A stretch of 64,000 nt of DNA from Streptomyces atroolivaceus. GTDB lineage: Bacteria; Actinomycetota; Actinomycetes; Streptomycetales; Streptomycetaceae. This document shows positions 50,197-59,920 of this stretch, piece after piece. The stretch lies in assembly GCF_000717025.1 (NCBI RefSeq), contig NZ_JNXG01000005.1:62001-126000 (forward strand), in the 5' to 3' direction. The position numbers and the translations under genes were made by a program. Numbering within the stretch: position 1 is the first letter of the stretch; each line of letters starts with the position of its first letter. The notes beneath the pieces were generated by a model that did no database searches, was not told where the DNA came from, and saw nothing but the letters and a program-made list of their open reading frames with translations.

Positions 50197-51783
50197 TCAG
50201 CCCGCCACGGCCCCGGGGCGGCCGCGCATGCCGAACGCTGCCAGCAGGGCGCCGGCGGCGCACAGGACCGCGGTGACGATCACGGCGGAGTGCACACCGT
50301 TCATGAACGCGTTTCCGCTGCCCTCGATCACCGCTGCCTTCAGCTGCGCCGGCATGTCGGCCGACACGGGCGAGACACCCATGGCCACCGCGTCCTTGGC
50401 CTCCCCGAAGCCGGCCGCCGCGCCGGCCGGGACACCGGCGGAGGTCAGCTCACCGGTGAGGGTGGAGCCCACCTTGCCGCTGATCAGGGAGACCAGGACC
50501 GACGTGCCGAGCGCACCGCCGATCTGCAGCGAGGTGGCCTGCAGGCCGCCCGCCACGCCGCCGTCCTTCCGCGGCGCGTTGCCGACGATGGCGTCGGAGG
50601 ACGCCGACATCACCATGCCGACGCCCAGACCGATGGCGAGGAACGGCGGCCACATCGCGGAGAACGCGGAACCGGCGTCCCAGGTCAGCATCCACAGGGA
50701 GGCCGCCGCCTGGAGGACCATGCCGACCGGCATGGTCAGCCGCGGGCCGAAGCGCTGGGTCAGGGCGGCGCCGAGCGGCGCCGCGACCACCGTGGCCAGG
50801 CTGAACGGCAGGGTGCGGACACCGGCTTCGACCGGGGTGAAGCCACGCACGTTCTGCAGGTACAGCATCACGAAGAAGATGACACCGAGCATCACGAAGA
50901 AGTTGATCGCGGTGACGATCGTGCCGATGGTCAGCGAACGGTTGCGGAAGAGGCGCATCGGCAGCAGCGGGTGCTCCTGGCGCGTCTCGTACCAGCAGAA
51001 GACGGCCAGCACGGCCAGGCCCGCGGCGATCGATCCCAGGGTTCCGCCCGAGGCCCAGCCCCAGGTCTCCCCCTTGACGACGCCGAAGATCAGGGCGACC
51101 AGGCCGACGGAGAGCAGGAGCACGCCGGGCACGTCGAAGCGGTGGTTCCCGGTGGAGTCCTTGCTCTTCGGGAGGACGAACAGGCTGAAGACCAGCGCGA
51201 AGACGCCGATGGGGGCGTTGATGTAGAACACCGACTCCCAGTTGACGTGTTCGATGAGCAGACCGCCGACGATCGGGCCGAGTGCGGTGGAGCAGGACGC
51301 CACCATGGCCCAGAGGCCCACGGCCATGCCGAACTTCTGGGGCGGGAACACCGCGCGCAGGAGGCCGAGGGTGTTGGGGATCAGCAGTGCACCGAAGAGG
51401 CCCTGGACGGCACGGAAGGCGATGACGCCCTCGATGGAACCGGAGAGGGCGATCGCGACCGAGGCCAGGGTGAAGCCGACGGTGCCGACCATGTAGACGG
51501 TGTGCCGGCCGAGGCGGTCACCGAGCTTGCCGCCGAGGATCAGCAGGGCCGCCATGGCGATCAGATAGGCGTTGGTGACCCACTGCAGGTCGGCGGTGGA
51601 CGCGTCCAGGTCCCGGCCGATCTCCGGGTTGGCGATCGCGACGACCGAACCGTCGAGGTTGACCATGAACAGGCCGATGGCCACGGCGATCAGCGTCAGC
51701 CAGGGATTGGCACGCCTGCTCCTCGGCACGTCGGGTGGACTGCTGTGGGGCAGGGAGGAGGTGTCCACGGTGGTGGAGGACAT
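50197..51783 (-). CDS. DHA2/EmrB-type MFS drug transporter
   Basis: A 528-residue protein from ATG 51783, which starts with a polar tail before the first helix. NPWLTLIAVAIGLFMVNLDGSVVAIANP, QWVTNAYLIAMAALLILGGKLGDRLGRHTVY (motif A) and the C-terminal helices give 14 transmembrane segments of the EmrB/QacA type. It exports hydrophobic drugs by proton antiport. It follows the marR gene by 145 bp on the same strand and is likely its target. The family is broad; substrates cannot be predicted. Confidence 0.92.
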   Translation of the reverse strand: MSSTTVDTSSLPHSSPPDVPRSRRANPWLTLIAVAIGLFMVNLDGSVVAIANPEIGRDLDASTADLQWVTNAYLIAMAALLILGGKLGDRLGRHTVYMVGTVGFTLASVAIALSGSIEGVIAFRAVQGLFGALLIPNTLGLLRAVFPPQKFGMAVGLWAMVASCSTALGPIVGGLLIEHVNWESVFYINAPIGVFALVFSLFVLPKSKDSTGNHRFDVPGVLLLSVGLVALIFGVVKGETWGWASGGTLGSIAAGLAVLAVFCWYETRQEHPLLPMRLFRNRSLTIGTIVTAINFFVMLGVIFFVMLYLQNVRGFTPVEAGVRTLPFSLATVVAAPLGAALTQRFGPRLTMPVGMVLQAAASLWMLTWDAGSAFSAMWPPFLAIGLGVGMVMSASSDAIVGNAPRKDGGVAGGLQATSLQIGGALGTSVLVSLISGKVGSTLTGELTSAGVPAGAAAGFGEAKDAVAMGVSPVSADMPAQLKAAVIEGSGNAFMNGVHSAVIVTAVLCAAGALLAAFGMRGRPGAVAG

Positions 51784-51928
51784 GCGGAAGCCTTGTCTGT
51801 GAAACGTGGGGTGAAGAGGTGCCTCGGCCGCGGGGACGGCGGCGAGGGCTCGGGCACGGGGCGGAATCCCGCCGTCGCCGCACACCGAGCACCGGTCCTG
51901 CCGGTCGCGGCCGTAACCGGTGCCGGGG

Positions 51929-52402
51929 TCAGCCGATGGGGGAGTGCAGGTGCCCGTTCAGTGACGTCAAGGCGCCCAGGGCCGCACCGAGGGCGTCGAG
52001 CTCTCCCTCGGTGAGCGTCCGCAGGGCGCGTGCCAGGTGTGCTTCCTTGATCGTCCGCGCCTCGGCGAGCCGCTCCCGGGCCGTGGCCGTCGGGTGCAGA
52101 TGGGCGATCCGCCTGTCGGCCGTGTCCTGCCTGCGCTCGAGCAGCCCTCGGTCGGTGAGCTGGGAGACGAGGGCGCTGACGTTGTTCGGCTTCATCAGCA
52201 GGGCCTCGGCCGCCTCGCGGACGGTGATGCCCTCGCGCTCCTCGACGAGGAACAGCAGGGCCATCTGCCCGTCGGGGAGCCGGGGGTGCGGGAACTCGTG
52301 CGCGACCTTCCGCTCCAGACCCCGGTGCAGCGCAGGCAGGGACGCCACGAGCGCGGAGACTACGCGGTCGAGGTCCTGGTCGGGCGCGGTGGGATCGGGC
52401 AC
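51929..52402 (-). CDS. MarR family regulator of the MFS pump
   Basis: A 157-residue protein with GTG start. The winged helix is EGITVREAAEALLMKPNNVSALVSQLTDRGLLERRQDTADRR. It precedes the MFS gene on the same strand. A clear promoter with TTGACA and TATGCT boxes lies directly before the start, with the start codon six bases after the -10, so the message may be leaderless and self-repressed. It lies 134 bp from a divergent second MarR gene. Confidence 0.9.
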   Translation of the reverse strand: MPDPTAPDQDLDRVVSALVASLPALHRGLERKVAHEFPHPRLPDGQMALLFLVEEREGITVREAAEALLMKPNNVSALVSQLTDRGLLERRQDTADRRIAHLHPTATARERLAEARTIKEAHLARALRTLTEGELDALGAALGALTSLNGHLHSPIG

Positions 52403-52408
52403 CTCCCC

Positions 52409-52438
52409 AGCATAGGTACCGATAAATAGCTATGTCAA
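52409..52438 (-). promoter_or_regulatory. marR promoter, leaderless geometry
   Basis: On the minus strand TTGACA (52438-52433), an 18-base spacer, and TATGCT (52414-52409) precede the GTG at 52402. The perfect 8-bp palindrome ATAGCTAT (52426-52433) lies at the start of the spacer, so a MarR dimer there would block the polymerase. The region is unusually AT-rich for this genome. Confidence 0.65.
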
Positions 52439-52536
52439 CATACCTAAAGATGGTGTGAAGTCGAGGGGTGTCACGGGTGGTATATGTGCCCCAGGAGAGC
52501 CCCGAGGCGCCGCGAAGGCGGTCGAGAGAAGGACCG

Positions 52537-52989
52537 ATGGACAAGCCGACGCACTTGATCGAGTTCGAGACCATGCTGCTCGGCCGGCATCTGCTGAGCG
52601 CCCCCCGGTCGAGGCGCGGCGGCGGACACCTCGACCGCAGCGCGTACACCCTGCTGAGCCGGATCCGTATGGAGGGGCCGATGTCCATCGGCCAGCTCAG
52701 CGATGCCTTCGGCCTCGACGCGTCCACCCTGAACAGGCAGACCGCCGCCATGCTGCGGGCGGGCCTCGCCGAACGGATCCCGGATCCCGACGGGGGCATC
52801 GCGCGCAAGTTCCGCATCACACGTGCGGGCGAACTCAGCCTCGACGCGGAACGTGCGCGGAACATCGGCGGCCTCGAGCGGGTCATGGCCGACTGGTCGC
52901 CCGACGAGGTCGCCGTCTTCGCCACGTACCTCAAGCGCCTCAACAGCGACATCGAGAACCTCGACGGACGTCCCTGGCCCCGGCCCTGA
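52537..52989 (+). CDS. MarR family regulator, second type
   Basis: A 150-residue protein. The ATG at 52537 follows GAGAGAAGGACCG. The winged helix (AYTLLSRIRMEGPMSIGQLSD, AFGLDASTLNRQTAAMLRAGLAERI, GGIARKFRITRAGE) is complete. It is divergent from the first marR, with 134 bp between starts. No obvious target gene follows: the next gene is tdh after 276 bp. The two MarR proteins are not close copies of each other. Confidence 0.85.
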   Translation: MDKPTHLIEFETMLLGRHLLSAPRSRRGGGHLDRSAYTLLSRIRMEGPMSIGQLSDAFGLDASTLNRQTAAMLRAGLAERIPDPDGGIARKFRITRAGELSLDAERARNIGGLERVMADWSPDEVAVFATYLKRLNSDIENLDGRPWPRP

Positions 52990-53265
52990 GGCATGGCACG
53001 CGGGCACCGCCCCGGTGCCTCGGTCCGAGCGCGGCCGAAGTGCGGGCCGGGCGAGGCCTGAAGAGGATCTACGGCGCCGCTTAAGAAATCCTCGATGGAC
53101 CTGAAGGCCGGTGTGCGGCACATTTCTCGGTGGCGGCAGAGAGCGCGGTGACAGGCCCCATGCCCTGTCCCGTCCGCCGTGTCCCCGCCATCCCGGGCCG
53201 CAGGCCGACTTCGGCATGCGCCGGCCCGGGTCGTTCGCACGTACCAGGTACAGGGAGCCGCAGCC

Positions 53266-54294
53266 GTGAAGGCACTCGTCAAGCACAAGGCCGAGCCGGG
53301 ACTGTGGCTGATGGACGTACCGGAGCCGGAGACCGGCCCCGGAGACGTGCTGATCAAGGTCCTGCGCACCGGGATCTGCGGCACCGACCTGCACATCCGC
53401 GACTACGACGGCTGGGCTCAGCAGGCGGTGCGCACGCCGCTCGTCCTGGGCCACGAGTTCGTCGGCGAGGTCGCCGGGATCGGCGCGGACGTCGTCGACA
53501 TCAAGATCGGCGACCGGGTCAGCGGCGAGGGCCACCTCGTCTGCGGGAAGTGCCGCAACTGTCTCGCGGGGCGCCGGCACCTGTGCCGCTCCACCCTCGG
53601 ACTCGGTGTCGGCCGGGACGGGGCGTTCGCCGAGTACCTGGCGCTGCCCGCGTCGAACGTCTGGGTCCACCGGGACAAGGTCGACCTCGACATCGCCGCG
53701 ATCTTCGACCCGTTCGGCAACGCCGTGCACACCGCGCTGTCCTTCCCGCTGGTCGGCGAGGACGTGCTGATCACCGGTGCGGGCCCGATCGGCATCATGG
53801 CGGCCGCCGTCGCCCGCCACGCGGGAGCCCGCAACGTCGTCATCACCGACGTGAGTGAGGCCCGGCTCGAGCTGGCCAGGAAGGTCGGGGTGGACCTCGC
53901 CCTGAACGTCGGCGGCGCGACCATCGCCGACGGCCAGCGCCGGCTCGGGCTGCGCGAGGGCTTCGACATCGGCCTGGAGATGTCCGGACGCCCCGAGGCC
54001 ATGCAGGACATGATCGCGAACATGACGCACGGCGGCCGCATCGCGATGCTCGGCCTGCCGTCCGCCGGATTCCCCGTCGACTGGTCCCGGATCGTCACCT
54101 CCATGCTCACGATCAAGGGCATCTACGGCCGCGAGATGTACGAGACCTGGTACGCCATGTCCGTACTCCTGGAGGGCGGGCTCGACCTCGCCCCGGTGAT
54201 CACCGGCCGGTACGGCTACCGCGACTTCGAGGCCGCGTTCGACGACGCCGCGAGCGGTCTCGGCGGCAAGGTCCTGCTCGACTGGGCCGCCTGA
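53266..54294 (+). CDS. tdh: L-threonine 3-dehydrogenase
   Basis: A 342-residue protein, the standard Tdh length, with GTG start after a CAGGGAG site. Zinc alcohol-dehydrogenase signature: [24 protein letters not shown], then [16 protein letters not shown] (structural zinc), [20 protein letters not shown] (NAD fold) and [14 protein letters not shown]. It oxidises L-threonine to 2-amino-3-ketobutyrate using NAD. The product is used by the next gene 42 bp downstream, kbl. These form the main threonine breakdown route in many bacteria. Confidence 0.93.
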   Translation: MKALVKHKAEPGLWLMDVPEPETGPGDVLIKVLRTGICGTDLHIRDYDGWAQQAVRTPLVLGHEFVGEVAGIGADVVDIKIGDRVSGEGHLVCGKCRNCLAGRRHLCRSTLGLGVGRDGAFAEYLALPASNVWVHRDKVDLDIAAIFDPFGNAVHTALSFPLVGEDVLITGAGPIGIMAAAVARHAGARNVVITDVSEARLELARKVGVDLALNVGGATIADGQRRLGLREGFDIGLEMSGRPEAMQDMIANMTHGGRIAMLGLPSAGFPVDWSRIVTSMLTIKGIYGREMYETWYAMSVLLEGGLDLAPVITGRYGYRDFEAAFDDAASGLGGKVLLDWAA

Positions 54295-54336
54295 AGCTCC
54301 TCGTACGCACCCGTATCCACCTGGGAGACACCCTTC

Positions 54337-55530
<1,194 letters not shown>

Positions 55531-55548
55531 GCGCGCCCCGCGAGCTGG

Positions 55549-55554
55549 GACAAT
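55549..55554 (+). promoter_or_regulatory. -10-like GACAAT before the LysR gene
   Basis: GACAAT ends six bases before the ATG at 55561, with no good ribosome site between. A similar GACAAT precedes the kinase gene at 56973, so both could be leaderless. The -35 region is not clear. Confidence 0.4.
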
Positions 55555-55560
55555 GAGCGC

Positions 55561-56466
55561 ATGATCGATGCACGGCGGCTGCGCATCCTCCGTGCCGTGG
55601 CCGACCACCGCACGGTGACCGCCGCGGCCGCCGCGCTGTACCTGACCCCCTCCGCGGTCTCCCAGCAGCTCGCTGCCCTGGAGCAGGAGACCGGCCACCG
55701 GCTGGTCGAGCGCGGGGCGCGGGGTGCCCGGCTGACCGCGGCGGGGGAGATCCTGCTGACCCACGCCAACGCGGTCCTCGCCCAGCTCGAGCGGGCGGAG
55801 GCGGAGCTCGCCGACTACAGCGCCGGCGTCGCGGGGACGGTCACCGTCGCCGCGTTCGCCACGGGCATCGGGCTCGTCCTCGCGCCCGCGATCGCCGAGC
55901 TCACCCGTACCGCACCGGGTATCCGGGTGCGGGTGCAGGACGCCGAGGGCGACGCGAGCGTGCCCATGGTGCTGGACCGCCAGGTCGATGTGGCGGTCGC
56001 CGTCGAATACCGGGGCGCGCCCGGCGACGACGACCGGCGGCTGACCCGGGTGCCGCTGTACTCCGAGCCCTTCGACGCGGTGCTGCCGGTCGGTCACCGG
56101 CTCGCGGGCCAGGAGCACGTGGCCGTAGCCGATCTCGCCAAGGACACGTGGATCGGTCCGTACCCCGGCAATCCCTGCCACGACGTGGTGGTCCTGGCCT
56201 GCGAGTACGCCGGATTCGAGCCCCTGCTGGAGCACTCGTCGGACGACTTCCACGCCGTGGTCGCCCTGGCCGGGGCGGGTGCAGGGGTGGCGCTGGTGCC
56301 CCGCTCGGCGCTGCGTGGCACGGAGCGCGACCGGGTCGTCGTGCGGCCGGTGGAGGGCGTCGCCCCGACCCGGCGGGTCTTCGCCGCGGTACGGCAGGGA
56401 GGCGAGGGACACCCGCTGATCAAGCCGGTCCTGGAAGCGCTGCGGGTGGCCGCCGGGCCTGCGTAG
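55561..56466 (+). CDS. LysR family regulator
   Basis: A 301-residue protein with the helix-turn-helix at residues 5-60 (LRILRAVADHRTVTAAAAALYLTPSAVSQQLAALEQETGHRL). The C-terminal effector domain is complete with GTVTVAAFATGIGLVLAP, VAVAVEYRG and ALAGAGAGVALVPRSAL. It follows tdh-kbl on the same strand, so threonine catabolism is a plausible target, though LysR genes usually sit divergent to targets. The start may be leaderless. Confidence 0.9.
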   Translation: MIDARRLRILRAVADHRTVTAAAAALYLTPSAVSQQLAALEQETGHRLVERGARGARLTAAGEILLTHANAVLAQLERAEAELADYSAGVAGTVTVAAFATGIGLVLAPAIAELTRTAPGIRVRVQDAEGDASVPMVLDRQVDVAVAVEYRGAPGDDDRRLTRVPLYSEPFDAVLPVGHRLAGQEHVAVADLAKDTWIGPYPGNPCHDVVVLACEYAGFEPLLEHSSDDFHAVVALAGAGAGVALVPRSALRGTERDRVVVRPVEGVAPTRRVFAAVRQGGEGHPLIKPVLEALRVAAGPA

Positions 56467-56498
56467 ACCGGGCGGTGACCGTTCGGGAAGGGCGATGC

Positions 56499-56885
56499 TC
56501 AGGCCGGCTGCAACAGGTCCCACCGGTTGCCGTAGAGGTCCTCGAACACCGCCACGGAGCCGTACACCTCGTGCCGCGGTTCCTCCAGGAAGCGGACCCC
56601 GGCGGCCCGCATCCGCTCGTGGTCGCCCGCGAAGTCCTCCGTGTGCAGGAAGAAGCCGACCCTGCCGCCCGTCTGCGCCCCGACGCTCGCGCGCTGCGCC
56701 TCGTCCTTGGCGCGCGCCAGCAGCAGGCCCGCGCCCGTGGAGCCTCGCGGCCGTACGACGACCCAGCGGGAGCCGTCGCCCCGGTCCGTGTCCTCCATCA
56801 GCTCGAATCCGAGGGCACCGGTGTAGAAGGAGACGGCCTCGTCGTAGTCGTGGACGACCAGGGTGGCCAGGGCGATGTGGGACAT
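56499..56885 (-). CDS. VOC family protein (glyoxalase-like)
   Basis: A 128-residue protein starting at ATG with a GAGGAT site. ATLVVHDYDEAVSFYTGALGFEL, RWVVVRPRGSTGAGLLLAR, GFFLHTEDFAGDHERM and the C-terminal SVAVFEDLYGNRWDLLQP give two beta-alpha-beta-beta-beta units of the VOC superfamily. The metal positions look like His8 region, Glu and Glu near the C-terminal FEDLYGNRWDL. The substrate is unknown (lactoylglutathione, fosfomycin or bleomycin type are possible). It is convergent with lysR. Confidence 0.87.
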   Translation of the reverse strand: MSHIALATLVVHDYDEAVSFYTGALGFELMEDTDRGDGSRWVVVRPRGSTGAGLLLARAKDEAQRASVGAQTGGRVGFFLHTEDFAGDHERMRAAGVRFLEEPRHEVYGSVAVFEDLYGNRWDLLQPA

Positions 56886-56959
56886 GGGGATCCTCGTCCT
56901 CGGCGTGCGGACACGGTGAGCGTTATACGTAACACTAACGCCTGCCCGGCTGGTGCGGG

Positions 56960-56965
56960 GACAAT
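56960..56965 (+). promoter_or_regulatory. -10-like GACAAT before the kinase gene
   Basis: GACAAT ends seven bases before the ATG at 56973, matching the pattern before the LysR gene. The sequence between has no Shine-Dalgarno. No clear -35 is seen. A leaderless message would start at that ATG. Confidence 0.4.
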
Positions 56966-56972
56966 GCCCGCC

Positions 56973-57599
56973 ATGGAGACCAGCGACCTCGCCGTGCTCA
57001 CGGACCGCGCCCGCGGGCTCGCCGCCGCCGGCGGCCCCCGCATCCTCGGCATCGCGGGAGCGCCCGGCGCCGGGAAATCCACCCTGGCCGCCCGGATCGT
57101 CGAGCGGCTCGAAGGCCGCGCGGTCCTCGTCCCGATGGACGGCTTCCACCTGGCCGGTGCGGAGCTGGAGCGCCTCGGCCGGGCCGACCGCAAGGGCGCC
57201 CCCGACACCTTCGACGCCGCCGGATACGCGGCCTTGCTCCGTCGGCTGCGCCACCCCGAAGGCCCGGACCCGGTGTACGCGCCCGCCTTCGACCGGGCCC
57301 TGGAGGAGCCGGTCGCCGGGTCGGTGTGTGTCCCCGTGGACACCCCCCTCGTCGTGACCGAGGGCAACTACCTTCTGCTGGACGAGGGGCCCTGGGCGCC
57401 GGTGCGCGGACTGCTGGACGAGGTGTGGTTCGTGGACGCCGATCCGGCGCTGCGGGTGAGCAGGCTCGTCGACCGGCACGTGCGGTTCGGCAAGCCCCGC
57501 CCGTACGCCGAGCGCTGGGTCGCCGGGTCCGACGAGCGCAACGCCCGGCTGGTCGAGCCGCACCGCGACCGCGCCGACCTCGTCGTACGTCTTCGCTGA
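56973..57599 (+). CDS. P-loop nucleoside/nucleotide kinase-like protein
   Basis: A 208-residue protein. GIAGAPGAGKSTLAARIVERL is the Walker A, VPMDGFHLAGAELERLGR and APDTFDAAGYAALLRRL follow, then YAPAFDRALEEPV, VTEGNYLLLDEGPW, and VSRLVDRHVRFGK. This is the pantothenate-kinase/uridine-kinase-like family (PanK-P-loop, YggC-type), a phosphotransferase on a small sugar or nucleoside. ATG 56973 is used; ATG 56964 is an alternative. The true substrate is unknown. It is divergent from the VOC gene. Confidence 0.85.
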   Translation: METSDLAVLTDRARGLAAAGGPRILGIAGAPGAGKSTLAARIVERLEGRAVLVPMDGFHLAGAELERLGRADRKGAPDTFDAAGYAALLRRLRHPEGPDPVYAPAFDRALEEPVAGSVCVPVDTPLVVTEGNYLLLDEGPWAPVRGLLDEVWFVDADPALRVSRLVDRHVRFGKPRPYAERWVAGSDERNARLVEPHRDRADLVVRLR

Positions 57600-57688
57600 A
57601 CAGGGTGCGGCACGCCCCGAACCGCTCGCGTCCACCCGCGAGGACGGGCAGGATGCCGATAGCCGCGTCGCCCCGCCAGGAGGTACTC

Positions 57689-58819
57689 ATGCCCAGCAAC
57701 GACCAGCCCGTGCCCTTCACCGCCGACGACTACCGGGCCAGGATGACCCGCGCGGCCGAGTCCGCCGATGCCGCGGGCCTGGCCGGTGTCCTCGTGGCCC
57801 CGGGGCCCGACATGGTCCACCTCACCGGCTACCGGCCGACCGCGGACACCGAGCGCCTCACCCTGCTCGTCCTCAGGGCGGGCCACGAGCCCGTCCTCGT
57901 GGTCCCCGCCCTCGAAGCGGCGGACGCCGCGCGCGCGGTGGGCGCCCCCGCGCTCACCCTGCGGGACTGGACCGACGCCGCGAACCCGTACACCCTGACC
58001 GCCGGTCTGCTCCATGCCAAGGGCCGCTTCGGGATCAGCGACAACGCCTGGGCGCTGCACCTGCTGGCGCTGCGCAAGCTCCTCCCCGACACCTCCTACG
58101 CCTCGCTCACCGAGGCGCTGCCGATGCTGCGCGCCGTCAAGGACACGGCCGAACTGGAACGGCTCGCCGCCGCGGGGGCCGCCGCCGACGCGACGTACGA
58201 GGAGATCCTGAAGGTCCGCTTCTCCGGCCGCCGGGAGAGCGACGTGGCCGCCGACCTGGCCGCACTCCTCACCGAACACGGGCACTCCCAGGTCGACTTC
58301 ACCGTCGTCGGCTCCGGTCCCAACGGCGCGAACCCGCACCACGAGGCGGGCGCCCGCACCATCGAGCAGGGCGACATGGTCGTCCTGGACTTCGGCGGAC
58401 TGATGCACGGCTACGGATCCGACACCTCCCGGACGGTCCACGTCGGCGAACCCACCGCCGAGGAGCAGCGGGTCCACGACGTCGTACGGGAGGCACAGGA
58501 CGCCGGCTGCAAGGCCGTCCGGCCCGGAGCCGCGTGCCAGGACGTCGACCGGGCGGCCCGCGCCGTCATCACCGAATTCGGCTACGGCGAACGGTTCATC
58601 CACCGCACGGGCCACGGCATCGGCGTGACCACCCATGAACCGCCCTACATGATCGAGGGCGAGGAGCAGCCGCTCGTGCCCGGGATGTGCTTCTCCGTGG
58701 AGCCGGGCATCTATCTGCCCGGACGCTTCGGCGTCCGCATCGAGGACATCGTCACGGTCACGGGGAACGGGGGCAGGCGGCTGAACACCACCGCTCGCGA
58801 ACTGGCGGTCGTCGAGTAG
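57689..58819 (+). CDS. M24 family Xaa-Pro aminopeptidase
   Basis: A 376-residue protein with a CCAGGAGG site before ATG. An N-terminal creatinase-like domain (GVLVAPGPDMVHLTGYRPT) is followed by a pita-bread fold with the metal ligands in MVVLDFGGLMHGYGSDTSRT (two Asp), FIHRTGHGIGVTTHE (His) and MCFSVEPGIYL (Glu) plus VRIEDIVTV (Glu). It should remove N-terminal residues before proline with two metals in the cytoplasm. It follows the kinase gene in the same direction by 89 bp. Confidence 0.93.
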   Translation: MPSNDQPVPFTADDYRARMTRAAESADAAGLAGVLVAPGPDMVHLTGYRPTADTERLTLLVLRAGHEPVLVVPALEAADAARAVGAPALTLRDWTDAANPYTLTAGLLHAKGRFGISDNAWALHLLALRKLLPDTSYASLTEALPMLRAVKDTAELERLAAAGAAADATYEEILKVRFSGRRESDVAADLAALLTEHGHSQVDFTVVGSGPNGANPHHEAGARTIEQGDMVVLDFGGLMHGYGSDTSRTVHVGEPTAEEQRVHDVVREAQDAGCKAVRPGAACQDVDRAARAVITEFGYGERFIHRTGHGIGVTTHEPPYMIEGEEQPLVPGMCFSVEPGIYLPGRFGVRIEDIVTVTGNGGRRLNTTARELAVVE

Positions 58820-58828
58820 GGCCCGCCC

Positions 58829-59845
58829 TCAGTCCTGCGGCTCGCGGTCGCGGAACCGGTGCAGTACGTCGTAGGGGTAGGGCAGTGGCCGTTCGCTCGC
58901 CCCGTCCAGACGCGCCGCCTGGTCCGGCGTCAGCTCCCAGCCCGTGGCGCCGAGGCTGTCGGTCAGCTGCCCGGACGTGCGCGCCCCGACGATCGGTGCC
59001 GTGACGCCTGGGCGTCCGAGCAGCCAGCGCAGGGCCACCTGCGCCGGCGTGCGCCCGGCCTCGTCCGCGACCGCGACGACCGCCTCGACGACCCGCCACG
59101 TCTCCTCGTTGTCCCTTTCCCGCCAGGCCTCGCGGCCCAGCTCCGTCTGGTAGCGGGCCTCGCGGGTGCCGGGCTCGGCGGCGGTCATTCCCCGCCGGTA
59201 CTTTCCCGTCAGCCAGCCGCCCTGGAGCGGGCTCCAGGGGATGACGCCGATGCCCTCCGCCAGACTCACGGGGACGAGCTCCCACTCGACCTCGCGCGCC
59301 AGCAGGTTGTAGAGCGGCTGGAGGCTGACGTAGGGCTCCCAGCCGTTGCGGTGCGCCAGGTCCTGGGAGCGCTGGAGCTGGGACGCGGACAGGTTGCTCG
59401 CACCCAGATAACGCACCTTGCCCGCCTTGACCAGCGTGTCGAGCGTGGAGAGCGTCTCCTCCACCGGTGTCGTCGCGTCCCACACATGTGTCTGATAGAG
59501 GTCGACGTAGTCCGTGCCGAGCCGGCGCAGGCTCTCCTCGACGGCCCGCACGATGTGCTTGCGGCTCAGCCCGCCCGCGTTCGGCGCCTCGCCCATCGTG
59601 CCGAACACCTTGGTAGCGATGACGAGTCCGTCCCTGTGGCGGCCCTTCAGCCAGCGGCCGACGATCTCCTCGGAGACGCCCTTGTTGTAGACGTCCGCGG
59701 TGTCGATGAACGTCCCGCCGGCCTCCGTGAAGGTGTCGAGTACGCGGTGTGCCTCGGTCTCGTCGGTGTCCTGGCCGAACGTCATGGTGCCGAGGCACAG
59801 TTCGCTGACACGCAGGCCTGAACGGCCCAGAAAACGCTGCTTCAT
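58829..59845 (-). CDS. Aldo/keto reductase
   Basis: A 338-residue protein starting at ATG 59845 with [53 protein letters not shown] (Asp and Tyr), VIATKVFG (Lys), [15 protein letters not shown] (His) give the catalytic tetrad of the AKR fold. It reduces aldehydes or ketones with NADPH. It lies convergent to the aminopeptidase (nine bases apart). A MerR-type promoter with a 19-base spacer lies upstream, so it may respond to thiol or electrophile stress. Confidence 0.93.
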   Translation of the reverse strand: MKQRFLGRSGLRVSELCLGTMTFGQDTDETEAHRVLDTFTEAGGTFIDTADVYNKGVSEEIVGRWLKGRHRDGLVIATKVFGTMGEAPNAGGLSRKHIVRAVEESLRRLGTDYVDLYQTHVWDATTPVEETLSTLDTLVKAGKVRYLGASNLSASQLQRSQDLAHRNGWEPYVSLQPLYNLLAREVEWELVPVSLAEGIGVIPWSPLQGGWLTGKYRRGMTAAEPGTREARYQTELGREAWRERDNEETWRVVEAVVAVADEAGRTPAQVALRWLLGRPGVTAPIVGARTSGQLTDSLGATGWELTPDQAARLDGASERPLPYPYDVLHRFRDREPQD

Positions 59846-59880
59846 GATTTCCCTCTGTCCGGTCTCCAGCACTCGCCGTG

Positions 59881-59911
59881 ACTGTAGGAGTTGAAGTGCA
59901 CACGAAGGCAA
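59881..59911 (-). promoter_or_regulatory. MerR-type promoter, 19-bp spacer
   Basis: On the minus strand TTGCCT (59911-59906), exactly 19 bases, then TACAGT (59886-59881), 35 bases before the ATG of the AKR gene. The long spacer with an imperfect dyad around GTGCAC is the geometry of MerR-regulated promoters. No merR gene is seen in the window. Confidence 0.5.
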
Positions 59912-59920
59912 GGGAGTTGT

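Noticed and set aside
50143..52014. 623-codon Asp/His/Arg-rich plus-strand ORF over the MFS gene
   Set aside because: Typical antisense artefact of a GC-rich membrane protein gene.
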